Positions 1-9,899 of a stretch of DNA of 64,000 bases are shown here, piece by piece. The notes under the pieces are model-generated. The model was given only the letters and a program-made list of their open reading frames with translations, was not told the origin of the DNA and made no database searches. Within the stretch, counting starts at the first letter, position 1. Every line of letters starts with the position of its first letter. Location: positions 1 to 64,000 of the forward strand of contig CAJNOI010000199.1 in the NCBI GenBank assembly GCA_905250115.1, read 5' to 3'. This DNA is from Adineta steineri (taxonomy: Eukaryota; Rotifera; Eurotatoria; Adinetida; Adinetidae). Made by a program: the position numbers and the translations under genes.

Positions 1-258
1 CATCATTTCAAAATAGTTAAAAATAATACAAATTTTGGCATCATAGAAAATATATGGATAAAATAATGTCATAATGAGACGAAAAATCCAATAAAGACAA
101 GAACATATTGTAGCGAAACAAAGATTAATAGTGAATATATTGTTAACACTATGAAAGCGACGAATAAATATAATTGGAATTGAATAAATCAAAGCCAATA
201 AAATAGTAAATGTAAGAAGAATGAGTAGGATAATATCCAAAATACCTATTTCAGTCAT
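1..258 (-). CDS. 7TM receptor-like protein, N-terminal fragment (runs off window)
   Basis: An open frame starts at the ATG at 258 and stays open to base 1 (86 codons), so the window edge cuts the gene. Residues 5-31 form a first hydrophobic helix, followed by a short basic loop (FIRRFHSVNN). A second helix spans about 42-68, and a Cys near residue 77 sits where rhodopsin-like receptors have the conserved TM3 Cys. The loop followed by N-I-F-T-I-N-L is like the TM1-TM2 region of the many orphan rhodopsin-like receptors of rotifers. The family call is inferred from hydropathy and that local pattern only; DRY and NPxxY motifs would lie outside the window. Confidence 0.6.
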   Translation of the reverse strand, partial: MTEIGILDIILLILLTFTILLALIYSIPIIFIRRFHSVNNIFTINLCFATICSCLYWIFRLIMTLFYPYIFYDAKICIIFNYFEMM

Positions 259-947
259 TATGTTTGATAAAATAAAAATTACAGAAAAAAGTAAATTGTA
301 TGAAAAGTTTTGTATACTATATTGAACAACCTAAGAATGAATAAATGCACATTAGCAGTCTTGAAAAGAGTGGTAATGAAGATGTGCTCATCAACTTCAC
401 AATTCTTATCACAGAAAAAAAGAAAGTGCGGTAAGTACATTTTTCTTCTATCTCGGTTTTTTTATGGCATGATGTAATCATCGAAGAAGGTATAAATAGA
501 CTCTTCATGAATAAGGTCATTGAACTGCATGTTTAGAGTAAAATGAGATTGATCACGTAACTTATAATTAAATGAAAAAGTTGAGAAATATAATATCTAT
601 ATAGAATAAAGTAAAAGAGAAAGAGCATAATTTAGATGTGTAGTTTCCAATTCTCACTATTATATTCTTGAAAAACAGCCACCCTGATGGTTTCTATTTG
701 CAAAGAAAAGTATTAGAGTAGTTTCATGAAAAAATAAAGAGAAATTGTTTTTAATTATGATGAATAGAAACATAATAAAGTTCTTTTTAATATGTCTCGT
801 AATATATTTTACTGGAATATGCGTTAGTATATTAAATTTCAAGGTTACAACTCTCTCCAGTATGCACACCAAAGATTTTCAAGATAAAGTTGAATTAGAG
901 ATTATTCTACAATGTTTCATATCATATCAATATGTATATTTAATGAT
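259..947. other. Intergenic, no supported gene
   Basis: AT-rich. A 70-codon plus-strand frame at 745-957 begins with a hydrophobic stretch that could be a signal anchor, but no downstream exon continues it and it ends where the orphan minus exon begins. I do not call a gene here. Confidence 0.5.
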
Positions 948-1086
948 TTACTCTTGAGAAAGATCGTCTGTTATTATCTTGGGATGTTGTTTAGCAATGT
1001 AGATTTTTGGGTCGATATCTACGTCGAGTAAATGTTTAGGTAACGCAATCGCTTCTTCTACGGTGACGACATGTACATCACGATAA
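948..1086 (-). pseudogene. Orphan coding-like exon
   Basis: An acceptor (TTTCACAG, ending at 1087) is followed by 45 codons and a TAA at 948-950. The peptide is rich in charged and beta-branched residues (VVTVEEAIALPKH, DVDIDPKIYIAKQH) and looks coding. The acceptor is phase 2, but no donor of matching phase was found in the gene upstream on this strand (1451-2692), whose last exon has its own stop. It may be the last exon of a decayed gene or of an alternative transcript. The family is not recognised. Confidence 0.3.
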
Positions 1087-1230
1087 CTGTGAAATAGTCA
1101 TTAGTCATTTTTTACTTTTCGCCGAGAATCAGTTTCACAATGTAAGAAGGAAAAAAAAGAAACTTCTACCTTATCTGTTTTGATAAGAAGAACAAAAAGA
1201 TGAGTATTTATTATTGTTGGAATAAACCAT

Positions 1231-1284
1231 CTTGAGGGTACGTGTGGGTGTGGATAATCAAAGAATAAACACTCACACTCTTAG
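1231..1284. repeat. Telomere-like foldback repeat, copy A
   Basis: G-rich arm CTTGAGGGTACGTGTGGGTG (1231-1250), about 20 nt of AT-rich spacer, then the C-rich arm ACTCACACTCTTAG (1271-1284). It belongs to the interspersed family with ends TTGAGGGTG/CACCCTCAA and GGGTGTGG cores found across the window. It sits downstream of the 366-aa gene. Confidence 0.6.
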
Positions 1285-1450
1285 TTGAAAAGTCTATGTT
1301 TGAGAGAATATGTCGTCAGAATACATAAAATCATTTATCTTTTTATTTTTATTAATATTAAATTTAAATTAATAGAAAGAGAAGATAATTAATAATTATT
1401 TCAATGCGTAAATGATATGAATAGACGTGAAAAGTTGTTTAATAAAAATG

Positions 1451-2692
1451 TTAGAATTCACGACTATCCTCCTCTACTTCAGTCAATGTCGCAGTTGCCG
1501 GCTGCGGCAAAGCTGCTAGTTGAGGGTAGTGTTGAATAGCTGGCTGCTGCTGTTTTCTCATTTCTATAGCAGGTGGATGTTGTTGTCTTGATGAGAGTGG
1601 ATCGGTAAAAGAACGCTCAACAAAAACGTGGCCAAGCGATTCAAGAGATTCTTGATGGAAAAGTGCTGGTAATTCCTGAATACTCGGATAAACACGCAAT
1701 GTTTTCAGATGAACAACAGCACGACAAAGTAGTTCGGCTTGTTGTTGTTTTTCAGTGTAATCATCTTTTTCAAAATCCTTGTTATTGATCAAATTGAACC
1801 TAAGCGGTATAATCTTAGTCATTCCACTAACCAGTTTTTCACGTTCCTGAAGGTTTAAGCCACGTACAATGCTAGCTGAGTCAGGATTAACATATCTAAA
1901 CGTAATACAAAAACATATTTAATATAGTGCGCAATCATCAAAGAATACATTCTTACTTGAAGTATTCGATTTCAATAGTAACAAGACGTTGGGCATATTG
2001 TATTTGTTTATTAGTGACGTTTTCGACATCATGCAAATGTTTCTTTTTAAAAAACTTTCCTTTATATTCAACTTCCTGTGTAGTATCAATTCGTTCCTCA
2101 TGATGCACAGACTTTCGAAATTGACTCTTATAATTAATAGCAACAATATCTTCGACCGGAATAATGCATAGTTCCTCAGTGCATGTCATGTACTGTTCTA
2201 TTCGTTTGATTCGATGTTTAGTGTTTAATGAAGCTTGCTGTTCTGTAATAGAAGCTTGTCCAGTTAGTTCACGAGTTTGATCGATATTATCCTCATCTTT
2301 ATATAGATTAATGACGAATAATGGACTTGAATAGCCACTATTATCACCAGGCAATTTTAAACCTATAAAAAAATTTGACAATGTCTTACCAATGTTTCAA
2401 TCGGGATATTTCAAATATTAATTTGTCAATGAAAATACTTACCACCGTGAATGCGTACATAACCGGATGGTAGATTTCCAAGATCTGTTTCATTGCCTAG
2501 CTGTTTCTCATTTGCCTTAATATTGCCTGCTGCCGATTCTAATGAAAACTGTTCTGATTGAACAGTTAACCTCTCTCCGTATGGCACTGCTTGTGGCACT
2601 GCTGAGTGGTAGGTTGGTACTGCCGAATGGTAGGTTGGTGCTGCTGGAATATAGGGTGATCTTGAATGTTTGGATGTAGAGGAATTACCCAT
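1451..2692 (-). CDS. Unrecognised 366-aa protein, possibly N-myristoylated
   Basis: Three exons: 2443-2692, 1957-2362 and 1451-1895 (1101 nt, 366 aa). Introns have GTAAGT/ATAG and GTAAGA/TTTAG ends. The start MGNSSTSK fits the N-myristoylation pattern (Gly2, Thr6), so membrane attachment is plausible. Residues 15-35 hold a short repeat (TYHSAVP twice). The middle part (GYVRIHGG.. to VTIEIEYFK) looks like a compact mixed alpha/beta domain. The C-terminus is low complexity, rich in Gln and Pro. I do not recognise the family. The divergent plus-strand gene starts 444 bp upstream. Confidence 0.7.
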
Positions 2693-3136
2693 TTCTTCTT
2701 TTTGTTTTTCTTATTTCTCTAACTAAAAATATAAAAGAAGAGGTAAGAGTCAGTTAAGGTAATAAGTTAATGGTTCTACGTATTTTAAAGGTAACTTTTA
2801 TTCTTATTAGATAACAAATTCCGCGAAGAGAAACTTCATACAAGACACCTATTATACTAACTGATAAAGATCTTGGTTTTTATCAACAAATATTATTTTC
2901 TTTTGGTTTAGTGTACCACATAGACAGGTGAATAATGTTCCCTCATAAGAAAAAAGTCTTTTATCAACTGAGAGAGTTTTCATTTTGAAAACAGTGACGA
3001 AGAAGATGTGAAAACAAACCTTCTAGTTTCTTTAGAATAATCTTATAAAGTGTACGAATACGCTAGATTAAAAAAACTTCTATGAATTCGAATAAATATA
3101 ATTATATTTTAGAATATTAAGATATATTATCTTATT
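2693..3136. promoter_or_regulatory. Divergent intergenic region between two start codons
   Basis: 444 bp between the ATG at 2692 (-) and the ATG at 3137 (+), so it must hold both promoters. No TATA box or other named element is clear beyond general AT richness. Confidence 0.35.
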
Positions 3137-3928
3137 ATGCCGCGCAGACAAGACGAAAATCAAGTTGTCCATTACCATTATCAAGTTAAGACTGGTGCGG
3201 ATAACAAAACACCGATTTCACATACTGAGATCAGTCAGAAGACACGAACTACAAAAAAATATAAATTAACACCTCCAGTTACTGAAGATGATGAAAAAAA
3301 AATCTATCCAGCTCGATACAATCTTGCTGTATGGAATTATAATCATGTGACATCTGATAAGCATAAGAAACGTATGTTAAGTCTATTTTTTTTAATGCGT
3401 CGTATACCATTTATAGTCGTTTTTTGTATTGTATGGATAGCTATTCTTTTTTCTCTTTGGTTCCAATATCTTATGATTTTATCGATTCTTGTTAGTGCTA
3501 TCTATTTTATTTTTTCTTTGTATAATGTCATCATTTTTCTGCGTAATGGATCAATTGTTGATGATCCTCATTTAATATATGATAGTTATTTTCGTCATTT
3601 TGGTGAACATGATAGTCTTGATCAAATCGACCTCAGAGGTGAATGGGTGCCTATAGACGGTGATCAAACTATTTTTCACGATGATCTTATTCCACATATG
3701 GAAGAGATCAATGACTTACAACAACAGCATAATAACAAAGATAGATTTGAAATACTTTTCTATTCGTTACATTACCTGGAAAATTTTGTACATTTTCCAA
3801 AACAAATTCTAATACATGGAATTATCGCTTTGATTACACTTCTTGTAGCAATTGTAATACCTGTGGTTTTTCATTGTTCATGGTCTAAAAATCCTGACAA
3901 AAACAATCAAATCTGTTATATGGCTTAA
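3137..3928 (+). CDS. Three-TM membrane protein, unrecognised, intronless
   Basis: Single exon of 263 aa from the ATG at 3137 to a TAA. The first 85 residues are polar and basic (MPRRQDEN...), likely cytosolic. Hydrophobic helices lie at about 89-109, 111-136 and 223-246. The loop at 140-220 is acidic and holds WVPIDGDQT. Candidate poly(A) signals AATAAA lie at about 3969 and 3997. Lack of introns is unusual among the genes here and could mean retroposition or an accessory origin. No family recognised. Confidence 0.65.
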   Translation: MPRRQDENQVVHYHYQVKTGADNKTPISHTEISQKTRTTKKYKLTPPVTEDDEKKIYPARYNLAVWNYNHVTSDKHKKRMLSLFFLMRRIPFIVVFCIVWIAILFSLWFQYLMILSILVSAIYFIFSLYNVIIFLRNGSIVDDPHLIYDSYFRHFGEHDSLDQIDLRGEWVPIDGDQTIFHDDLIPHMEEINDLQQQHNNKDRFEILFYSLHYLENFVHFPKQILIHGIIALITLLVAIVIPVVFHCSWSKNPDKNNQICYMA

Positions 3929-4512
3929 AAATAGTCTTTTTCTTTCTGAGGAGCGTAAAATTTATTGTAATAAAACTTTGTTTTAATTAAGAATCGAATA
4001 AAGTAACTTAGGCATCCAGATTTTAAGTCAAATTTCATAAATAATGGTATGAAAAATAAAAATTAAGTTATGGACCTTTAGTGTAAATGTTAGTGTGGTA
4101 CACATATGGGTGAAAGATAAATATGCAAACCCACATCCTTACCTTGTAAACAAACAAATCATTTACTCGAAGATAAATTTAATGAAATTTTTTTCTCGAA
4201 ATATTCATATAGCAGCTGTCTAAATTGTTGAAATGTTATTTAATGTTAAAAGATTTAAAAACGAACCGAATCAATGTTTATTAGAACAATTGAGTTTTCT
4301 ATTAAAATAATATAGTGATCAAGAAATACAAGGGTGTGGGTGTGGATATAGATAAAGAAGACAAAGCTACACTCACACCCATCCACATCCGAATTTGAAA
4401 TAAATATTTATGGAGCACTTTACAATTATCTTTATTTGATAGACTTATCAAAAAGCGGTTCGTAACATATTTTCGATTATTGAAAAACAAAAACTAAATA
4501 AATTTATAATAT
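3929..4512. other. Intergenic with one clear and one weak telomere-like foldback
   Basis: Nothing coding. It separates convergent genes. A weak copy (GTGTGGTACACATATGGGTG ... CCCACATCC, about 4093-4138) and a clear copy at 4330-4391 are the only structured parts. Confidence 0.5.
4330..4391. repeat. Telomere-like foldback repeat, copy C
   Basis: G-rich arm AAGGGTGTGGGTGTGGATAT (from 4330), a purine-rich spacer, then the C-rich arm ACACTCACACCCATCCACAT (from 4370). The arms pair imperfectly into a hairpin. It lies 3' of both flanking convergent genes. Confidence 0.7.
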
Positions 4513-6462
4513 TTAAGAGTCTAAATGTTCTGTTAATTTATTCCATAGTTCATCTTCTTTATGTACCATTCTTAATTTCACTCGATACACTCGTGAACGT
4601 ATTTCATCAATCTCTCCAATACGAAATGTTGATCCCGTTGAAAATAAAATTTCTTCTTCGTTATCCATGATACTTTCAATTTTTGCATATGGTGTTGATC
4701 GAATATCAGTATTAATTAACATTTCAAAGATGACTGATACTTCATCTGGTGGCATTGTTTGTTCTCCATCACCAGAAAATACAATCGCCAGATTTTCATT
4801 CTGTGTTGCTGATACAAAACTATTCATTGAAATTAAACCGTCAAAGTTTTCTCTTAATTCATTAAGTTGAGCGACTTTCATTGGTAAACCTCGATATAAA
4901 ATAATTTCTTTTTCTCCATTTAATGATTCAATAAAAGACAACTGTAATTCAGCTAATTGATTATGTAAATCATTAATAAAGTATCTCATTTTAACAATAT
5001 CATTAATAATTTCAATACGAAGTGATGTATTTAATAAACGATAGAGAAAACTATCTTTTGAAAACCATTCAGCAGCATCTTCGGATCGATAGTTTCTTTC
5101 GAAATCATCGATTTGTTTTAACTGTGCTGGTTTATTTTCATATTTTGACCGAGCAAACTCTAAAAGTTCCTGTTTGGCATAAGGTGTTTGTTCTAATCTC
5201 AGAATAAAATCCAATAATAATTGAAAAGCAATAAATTGTTTATTTTCTTTCGATAAATGTCGAATAAAGATTTGTTCACCGTGGTGACTAAAAATACTTC
5301 TTTCATCAAACTCGACATCCCATTGATTATCTATATGTTTTAAATGAATATTCCAAATATTATTCTCATCTAATTCAACAGATTGAACTAATAGTGTTGA
5401 ATTCATTGATAATAAAACTTCTTCTTCCTCCTTAAAATAACTTTGTTGAGAAATCTTTGCAAAAGGTGGTGTATTATTATTAATATTGTTGGAGTCTAGT
5501 TCAATTGTCATTACTACACTTTCTATATTGGGATCACGGCGTACACATTCAGCAAACATCAACGCAACCTGGCTATCTATAGAAGCCGAAAGAAATTGAT
5601 TGCATCTTATTGAGTTACCAATAGCAGATTTGAGTTGTTGGATCTCTTTTATCGGCATCTCTTGGCTCCGATACACCAGGAAAGAACGATCATCGATGTC
5701 ACGTTGATCTGACTGGAGTTTTCTTAATTCTAATATAAGATCTGTAATGAATAATCGGAGTTTAAATATATTGCTGATGTTTTTTTCTGTTCGGAGTGTT
5801 TGATTTAATAAATTATAAAGAAACGAAGCCCTGGTATACCAATGAATAGCTACAGTAGATTCGTAATAATCGATCAGGCGTTGTATATCGTATAACTGGC
5901 ATCTGCTACCTTCAACAGAATTTCGGCAAAATTCGATAAATTCATCCTTGGCAATGTCTGTATGTTTGATATGTTGTAGAATCTTATGAAAAACTATCCA
6001 CCAAAGAGTTTCAGCACTTGTTGAACCGATATTTTTAAATGTACTTTGTTCAGCATCATAATAACTATAAAATATATTACGACCATGTTGAAATTGTTGC
6101 CACATCACATTTATATCATCGAAAGTACCTTGTAATTTTGTTAGTGTATTTGAATAATTTCTATATTGTTGATCTTTATAATATATATAAATTGATTTTA
6201 TTTGTGGATAATCATGAATGGATTGGATAAACGTAGTACCTAGAGGATTCGAGGCAAATAGATGAATTTCATTAACATCTGATGTTATATAATCAAAACA
6301 TAAATCAATTTCGTCTTTATTAAATATTTTCATTTCAATAGTTGAATCAGATAACATCGATTGATTGACATCAATATCAAAAGTAACAAGATTAATCTTT
6401 TTGATTGAGTGTGTGTTGTTTTGATGACGAAAACGTGTGTATAATCTTGATCTCGAACTCAT
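4513..6462 (-). CDS. Tandem ADP-ribosyltransferase (two ART domains)
   Basis: Single exon, 649 aa. Two arginine-type mono-ADP-ribosyltransferase (R-S-E class) domains lie in tandem. Domain 1: Arg in VYR (265), FLSAS (291-295) and an EEEE run followed by VLL (345-348). Domain 2: YRG (Arg524), SFVSAT (548-553) and NEEEILF (601-607). Each domain follows a helical segment of similar design (W-x-T/S-x-x-SFLY-x-LLN-x-x-LR), which shows that a whole unit was duplicated. The N-terminal 120 residues are a further shared region. Such ARTs transfer ADP-ribose from NAD+ to proteins, usually on arginine. They are numerous in bdelloids. No signal peptide is seen, so a cytosolic role is likely. The target is unknown. 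Confidence 0.85.
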   Translation of the reverse strand: MSSRSRLYTRFRHQNNTHSIKKINLVTFDIDVNQSMLSDSTIEMKIFNKDEIDLCFDYITSDVNEIHLFASNPLGTTFIQSIHDYPQIKSIYIYYKDQQYRNYSNTLTKLQGTFDDINVMWQQFQHGRNIFYSYYDAEQSTFKNIGSTSAETLWWIVFHKILQHIKHTDIAKDEFIEFCRNSVEGSRCQLYDIQRLIDYYESTVAIHWYTRASFLYNLLNQTLRTEKNISNIFKLRLFITDLILELRKLQSDQRDIDDRSFLVYRSQEMPIKEIQQLKSAIGNSIRCNQFLSASIDSQVALMFAECVRRDPNIESVVMTIELDSNNINNNTPPFAKISQQSYFKEEEEVLLSMNSTLLVQSVELDENNIWNIHLKHIDNQWDVEFDERSIFSHHGEQIFIRHLSKENKQFIAFQLLLDFILRLEQTPYAKQELLEFARSKYENKPAQLKQIDDFERNYRSEDAAEWFSKDSFLYRLLNTSLRIEIINDIVKMRYFINDLHNQLAELQLSFIESLNGEKEIILYRGLPMKVAQLNELRENFDGLISMNSFVSATQNENLAIVFSGDGEQTMPPDEVSVIFEMLINTDIRSTPYAKIESIMDNEEEILFSTGSTFRIGEIDEIRSRVYRVKLRMVHKEDELWNKLTEHLDS

Positions 6463-6625
6463 TTGATTTCTTATTAACGTTTAGATTTTATAATATACAA
6501 TCTCCCAGTTTAATTTGTTGAGGAAAAAATAATAAAATAAAATTTAAAAGAGAATAATTGTTATAAATAAATGGAAATATATACAAAGAGTAGAAACAAT
6601 TTTATTAAGAAAAATATTTTTTATT

Positions 6626-6681
6626 TTGAGAGTGGATGAGGGTATGGGTGTGAGTATGAAAATAGTATAACAACCACATCC
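6626..6681. repeat. Telomere-like foldback repeat, copy D
   Basis: TTTTGAGAGTGGATGAGGGT followed by ATGGGTGTGAG on the G-rich side and CAACCACATCC on the C-rich side. It is a more degenerate member of the family. Confidence 0.5.
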
Positions 6682-6899
6682 TTTTCTTCTTCTTTCTTGC
6701 CTACATTTTCTTTTTTCTTCTTACTTGCCTTCTTTTTCTTTTTGATGTGAGGATTCGGAACGTCTTAGAAACTTGATAAAGAATTATAGTTTTTTGTTGT
6801 TCTTTCCCTATATATTCTTAGGATGACGGCAGATTAAAAGCTGAATGTGCAAACGATACATGAGAACGACGGTAGAAATCCACAGTCGCACAGTAAGAC

Positions 6900-7570
6900 T
6901 ATCGGTGTGAGGAAAAAAGATCAAAAGGAAAAATGTCGAAGAAAATGAGTTGAAGTATAGAATGGAAAAATATCAAAAGAGAAAACGCTGAAAAGAAAAA
7001 TGTCGAAGAGAAAAAAATAATTAATCATTACAGATCAATGTAATACGATGATTGAATGATTGAAACAAACCTACTCTGATTTGCTCGGATCGCCAAATAT
7101 GTTTCTTTGTTCAACTGATGTAGTCATGTAAATCCAAGCACTACTGACAAATGTTCATCATCATTGATTGATTTAGTTTTCGTTGATTCCTGTTGAGTGG
7201 TCATATTGTATTAATAGGATTTCGATAAAAAGAAACCAATAATTGAGGATTTAATAATGGAATTTTTTTATTTCAAATTTGACGACTTTGTTCTCTAATA
7301 CGATTTTAGTTTTAAAGTCTTAAAAACCAAAAAAAGATGAGACAATGTCGATTGTAAACAGTTATGCTCATTTGTAAATTAATTTTTGTTTAAATACTCT
7401 AGAATTTGCACAAAATATACTTGTTCAATTAATAAAACCTGTTATAAATTCATAACGATTATTTCTTATTCATATTTTATTCGACATTTCTCCATTCGTC
7501 CTTTTTCATTCCAACATTTTTCATTCCGATTCTTTTCTCCGTCATTTCTCGTTTCAATCTTTTTCAGCCG
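6900..7570. repeat. Purine-rich inverted arms flanking about 450 bp
   Basis: The left arm (about 6900-7015) repeats GAAAAATGTCGAAGAGAAAA-like units and contains AACGCTGAAAAG. The right arm (about 7470-7570), read on the minus strand, gives ACGGCTGAAAAAG and GGAGAAATGTCGAAT. The arms are related but imperfect. This may be an old foldback element or two inverted copies of a minisatellite. Confidence 0.4.
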
Positions 7571-7704
7571 TTCAGAGTATCAGCTACGGGATAATGGTAT
7601 ATTATTATAGTTAGGTTCTCGCATCACACTGATTATGCTCATTGGCTTCAGCGTGAGAATGAAGGTAAAAGTTAGTGTCACATGAAAGATATTGTGTCTT
7701 CAAC

Positions 7705-7779
7705 GATGGGTAAGGGCGTGGGGTGTGAGCAAGGACTAATCTTTTCTTTATCCACACTGATATTCACCCACCCTCAACC
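7705..7779. repeat. Telomere-like foldback repeat, copy E
   Basis: G-rich arm GATGGGTAAGGGCGTGGGGT then GTGAG; spacer; C-rich arm TCCACACTGATATTCACCCA ending CCCTCAAC. The right end matches the family end CACCCTCAA. Confidence 0.6.
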
Positions 7780-8443
7780 GAGATACATCTGAAACTATAT
7801 TGATAAGTATTATTGATTAAGCCAGTCACATTCTTCTACTCTCTCTTTTATTTGATCATTTCATTTTCTTTGTTCATATTATAAATTCAGTTAGATTTAG
7901 TTCTATAAAGACGAGCGGTATCAAAATTCATGGATTGAAGCAAAAAACATTTTAATTTTGCATGTTTCAGTATGATATACAATTTTTTTCTATCTTTCAC
8001 ACACGTGTTCCTTCTTACAGCGTCATTTTTTCTAATGATTATAAAGGTTCGTTGTCAATATTTATGTTTCTTTCTTTTCTTCCATTTCTGTTTCTTACAC
8101 GTATATTTCGTCCCTGATACCTTTTTTTCTTTCTTGTCTTTTCACAACATAAAAAACAAAGTTGATATCTACTTGCTTCTTCCCCCCTTTTCAAACTACA
8201 TCGATAGAATAACTAAATCATGCAGTAGAGCCATTCAACTACGATCTATTTTAGTCTACTTTCTTTTTTCGACAAATTACGTACAAAATATCTAAAAGCG
8301 ACCGTTGACGTCACTTCCCAAAACCTTGTCATTGAATGAATCATTTTATTAATCATTTTGTTTTTTTATCTTAAGCTAATATTTACCAAAATATATTATT
8401 TTACAACAACCGTATATTGCCTTTTTCTTTATTCATCATAAGA

Positions 8444-9699
8444 ATGCATCATACTGTTCGAATACGTGATTTATCACCGGTACCTGCAAGTCAAACCGGC
8501 CATCGGAAAGGACCATCGCAAGTATCCACCAACCATTGGATAGAAGCTGTGGACAAACTCTGTTTGAAATCGCCATCGGATCGTTACAAAGTTCAGTATT
8601 GGTCTGAGAACGGACCACACACACATGCTGACCATTCTGGTCATCCAGTATTTGAAGCCTTTTATACTGCCTATTGTAATCATGAAGATATCATTCTTTC
8701 ACCTGATGATATCTGGCTTATGATTACTATCTACTATGCTAAATATGTCGATGAGAATGCTGAACAACTACGATCATTGTTTGTTGATCACGAAGGAAAG
8801 AAGACACTTGAAATCTTCATACCATCTGAAACACCTGAGTAAGCACTATACTATTAAAGCACTTAGTTGATATTCATTAATTTTTCTTTCGGTCAGCTGG
8901 CCTACGTTTCTTGAAGAAATGAAATCAAAAATTGGAGAAAATGTAAAGAATGATGTAGTGGAAGTTCTACAATCGGCTTATTCAACAACGGGTCAAGTCG
9001 AATCACTCTTGTCCTGTGCCTGTATTATGCATACATTCAAGAAATATTTTGATTATCGTCATATCTACTATGGATGTGGCATACGAAATGTACATTTTCT
9101 AGGCACCTTGGCTGATTGGCAACTTTTACGAAGCAAGGCAGAGAAACTCAAAAATTTTACGCTTCCAAGCAAGACTTCATCGAGCTATCAATACAACAGT
9201 TTTTCCGCTTACATTGATGGAGTATTGCCTATTTTAGATGAATTTATTCAAACCTATCAGGGTCAAGTTGACAATAAATTTTGGGATCAAATTTTTGATT
9301 ATACACATGTGCAGAAGAGAGGTGGATCCGGGTTAGTTTTTCTCTAATTATAAGTCAAGTGATCAGTAAAATTTTGCATTACATACTTTTAGAATGATTT
9401 TAGGAGAAGTGCCAGGTATTCGTGGTTGGTTTCTTCGTTTATGCTGTGGATTTCACCACTCTGAAGCAAAAGTAGAAGCAGAGAAACTTCGACTGAATGC
9501 TATCTCGGTACCGGTTACTTTAATAAATCTTACCACTAAGCAAAAGTCTTCATGTTATGTCGCCGGCGGTTTCCATGGCGTTCATTCGCAAGATGGAAAA
9601 CATAAACCTGTCATCAGCTTATCGGTTATCGAAGATACTAAACCACAAGAAGAACTCTCTTCTGATCTTTTGGATCTTTTAAACGATGCGATGGAATGA
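8444..9699 (+). CDS. DUF4419-domain protein
   Basis: Three exons, 8444-8838, 8897-9331 and 9393-9699 (378 aa); donors GTAAGC and GTTAGT, acceptors GTCAG and TTTAG. The start at MHHTVRIRD was chosen because it is the first ATG. Family marks of DUF4419 (as I recall them): HPVFEAFYTAYCNHEDIILS with SPDDIWLMI near the N-terminus, YYGCGIRNVHFLGTLADW in the middle, and CYVAGGFHGV near the C-terminus. The domain covers most of the chain. Its biochemical role is not known to me; the family occurs in fungi, protists, rotifers and bacteria and is often patchy. AATAAA lies 52 nt past the stop. The telomere-like repeat F follows directly. Confidence 0.82.
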
Positions 9700-9759
9700 T
9701 AGACTTTCATGTGATTTTATTTTTTACTTTTTATCATACAATATATCAAGAATAAATTC

Positions 9760-9879
9760 GGATGTGGATGGATAAGTTGTATCGTTTTTAGAGTGTGGAT
9801 GTGAGCGGGTGCGGGTGTTGGTGTGGATATGGGTGTCCCTTATGGTTATAAAGAGTACACTCACACCCACCCTCAAGAT
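9760..9879. repeat. Telomere-like foldback repeat, copy F (longest)
   Basis: A long G-rich arm (GATGTGGATGG, GTGTGGATGTGAGCGGGTGC, GGGTGTTGGTGTGGATATGG) spans about 9760-9837. The C-rich arm TACACTCACACCCACCCTCA follows and ends CTCAAG at 9879. It lies between the convergent DUF4419 and F-box genes. Confidence 0.75.
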
Positions 9880-9899
9880 TTATTATAAGAAAGAAACTT

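Larger units (their letters stand above)
6463..8443. other. Long intergenic region, no gene; repeats only
   Basis: About 2 kb without supportable coding exons. It holds two telomere-like foldbacks (about 6626-6681 and 7705-7779) and a pair of purine-rich/pyrimidine-rich arms in inverted orientation (about 6900-7015 and 7470-7570). The short frames at 7386 and 7972 are Phe/Ser-rich by-products of the T-rich arm and of TTTCTT tracts. Confidence 0.5.

Noticed and set aside
745..957. 70-codon plus frame with a hydrophobic N-terminus as a glycosyltransferase start
   Set aside because: Only an anchor-like segment is present; no catalytic exon follows.
1240..1285. CRISPR-like or tRNA-like interpretation of the short inverted repeats
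   Set aside because: No regular spacers, no cloverleaf and no A/B boxes; the hairpins are built from GGGTGT units and scattered singly.
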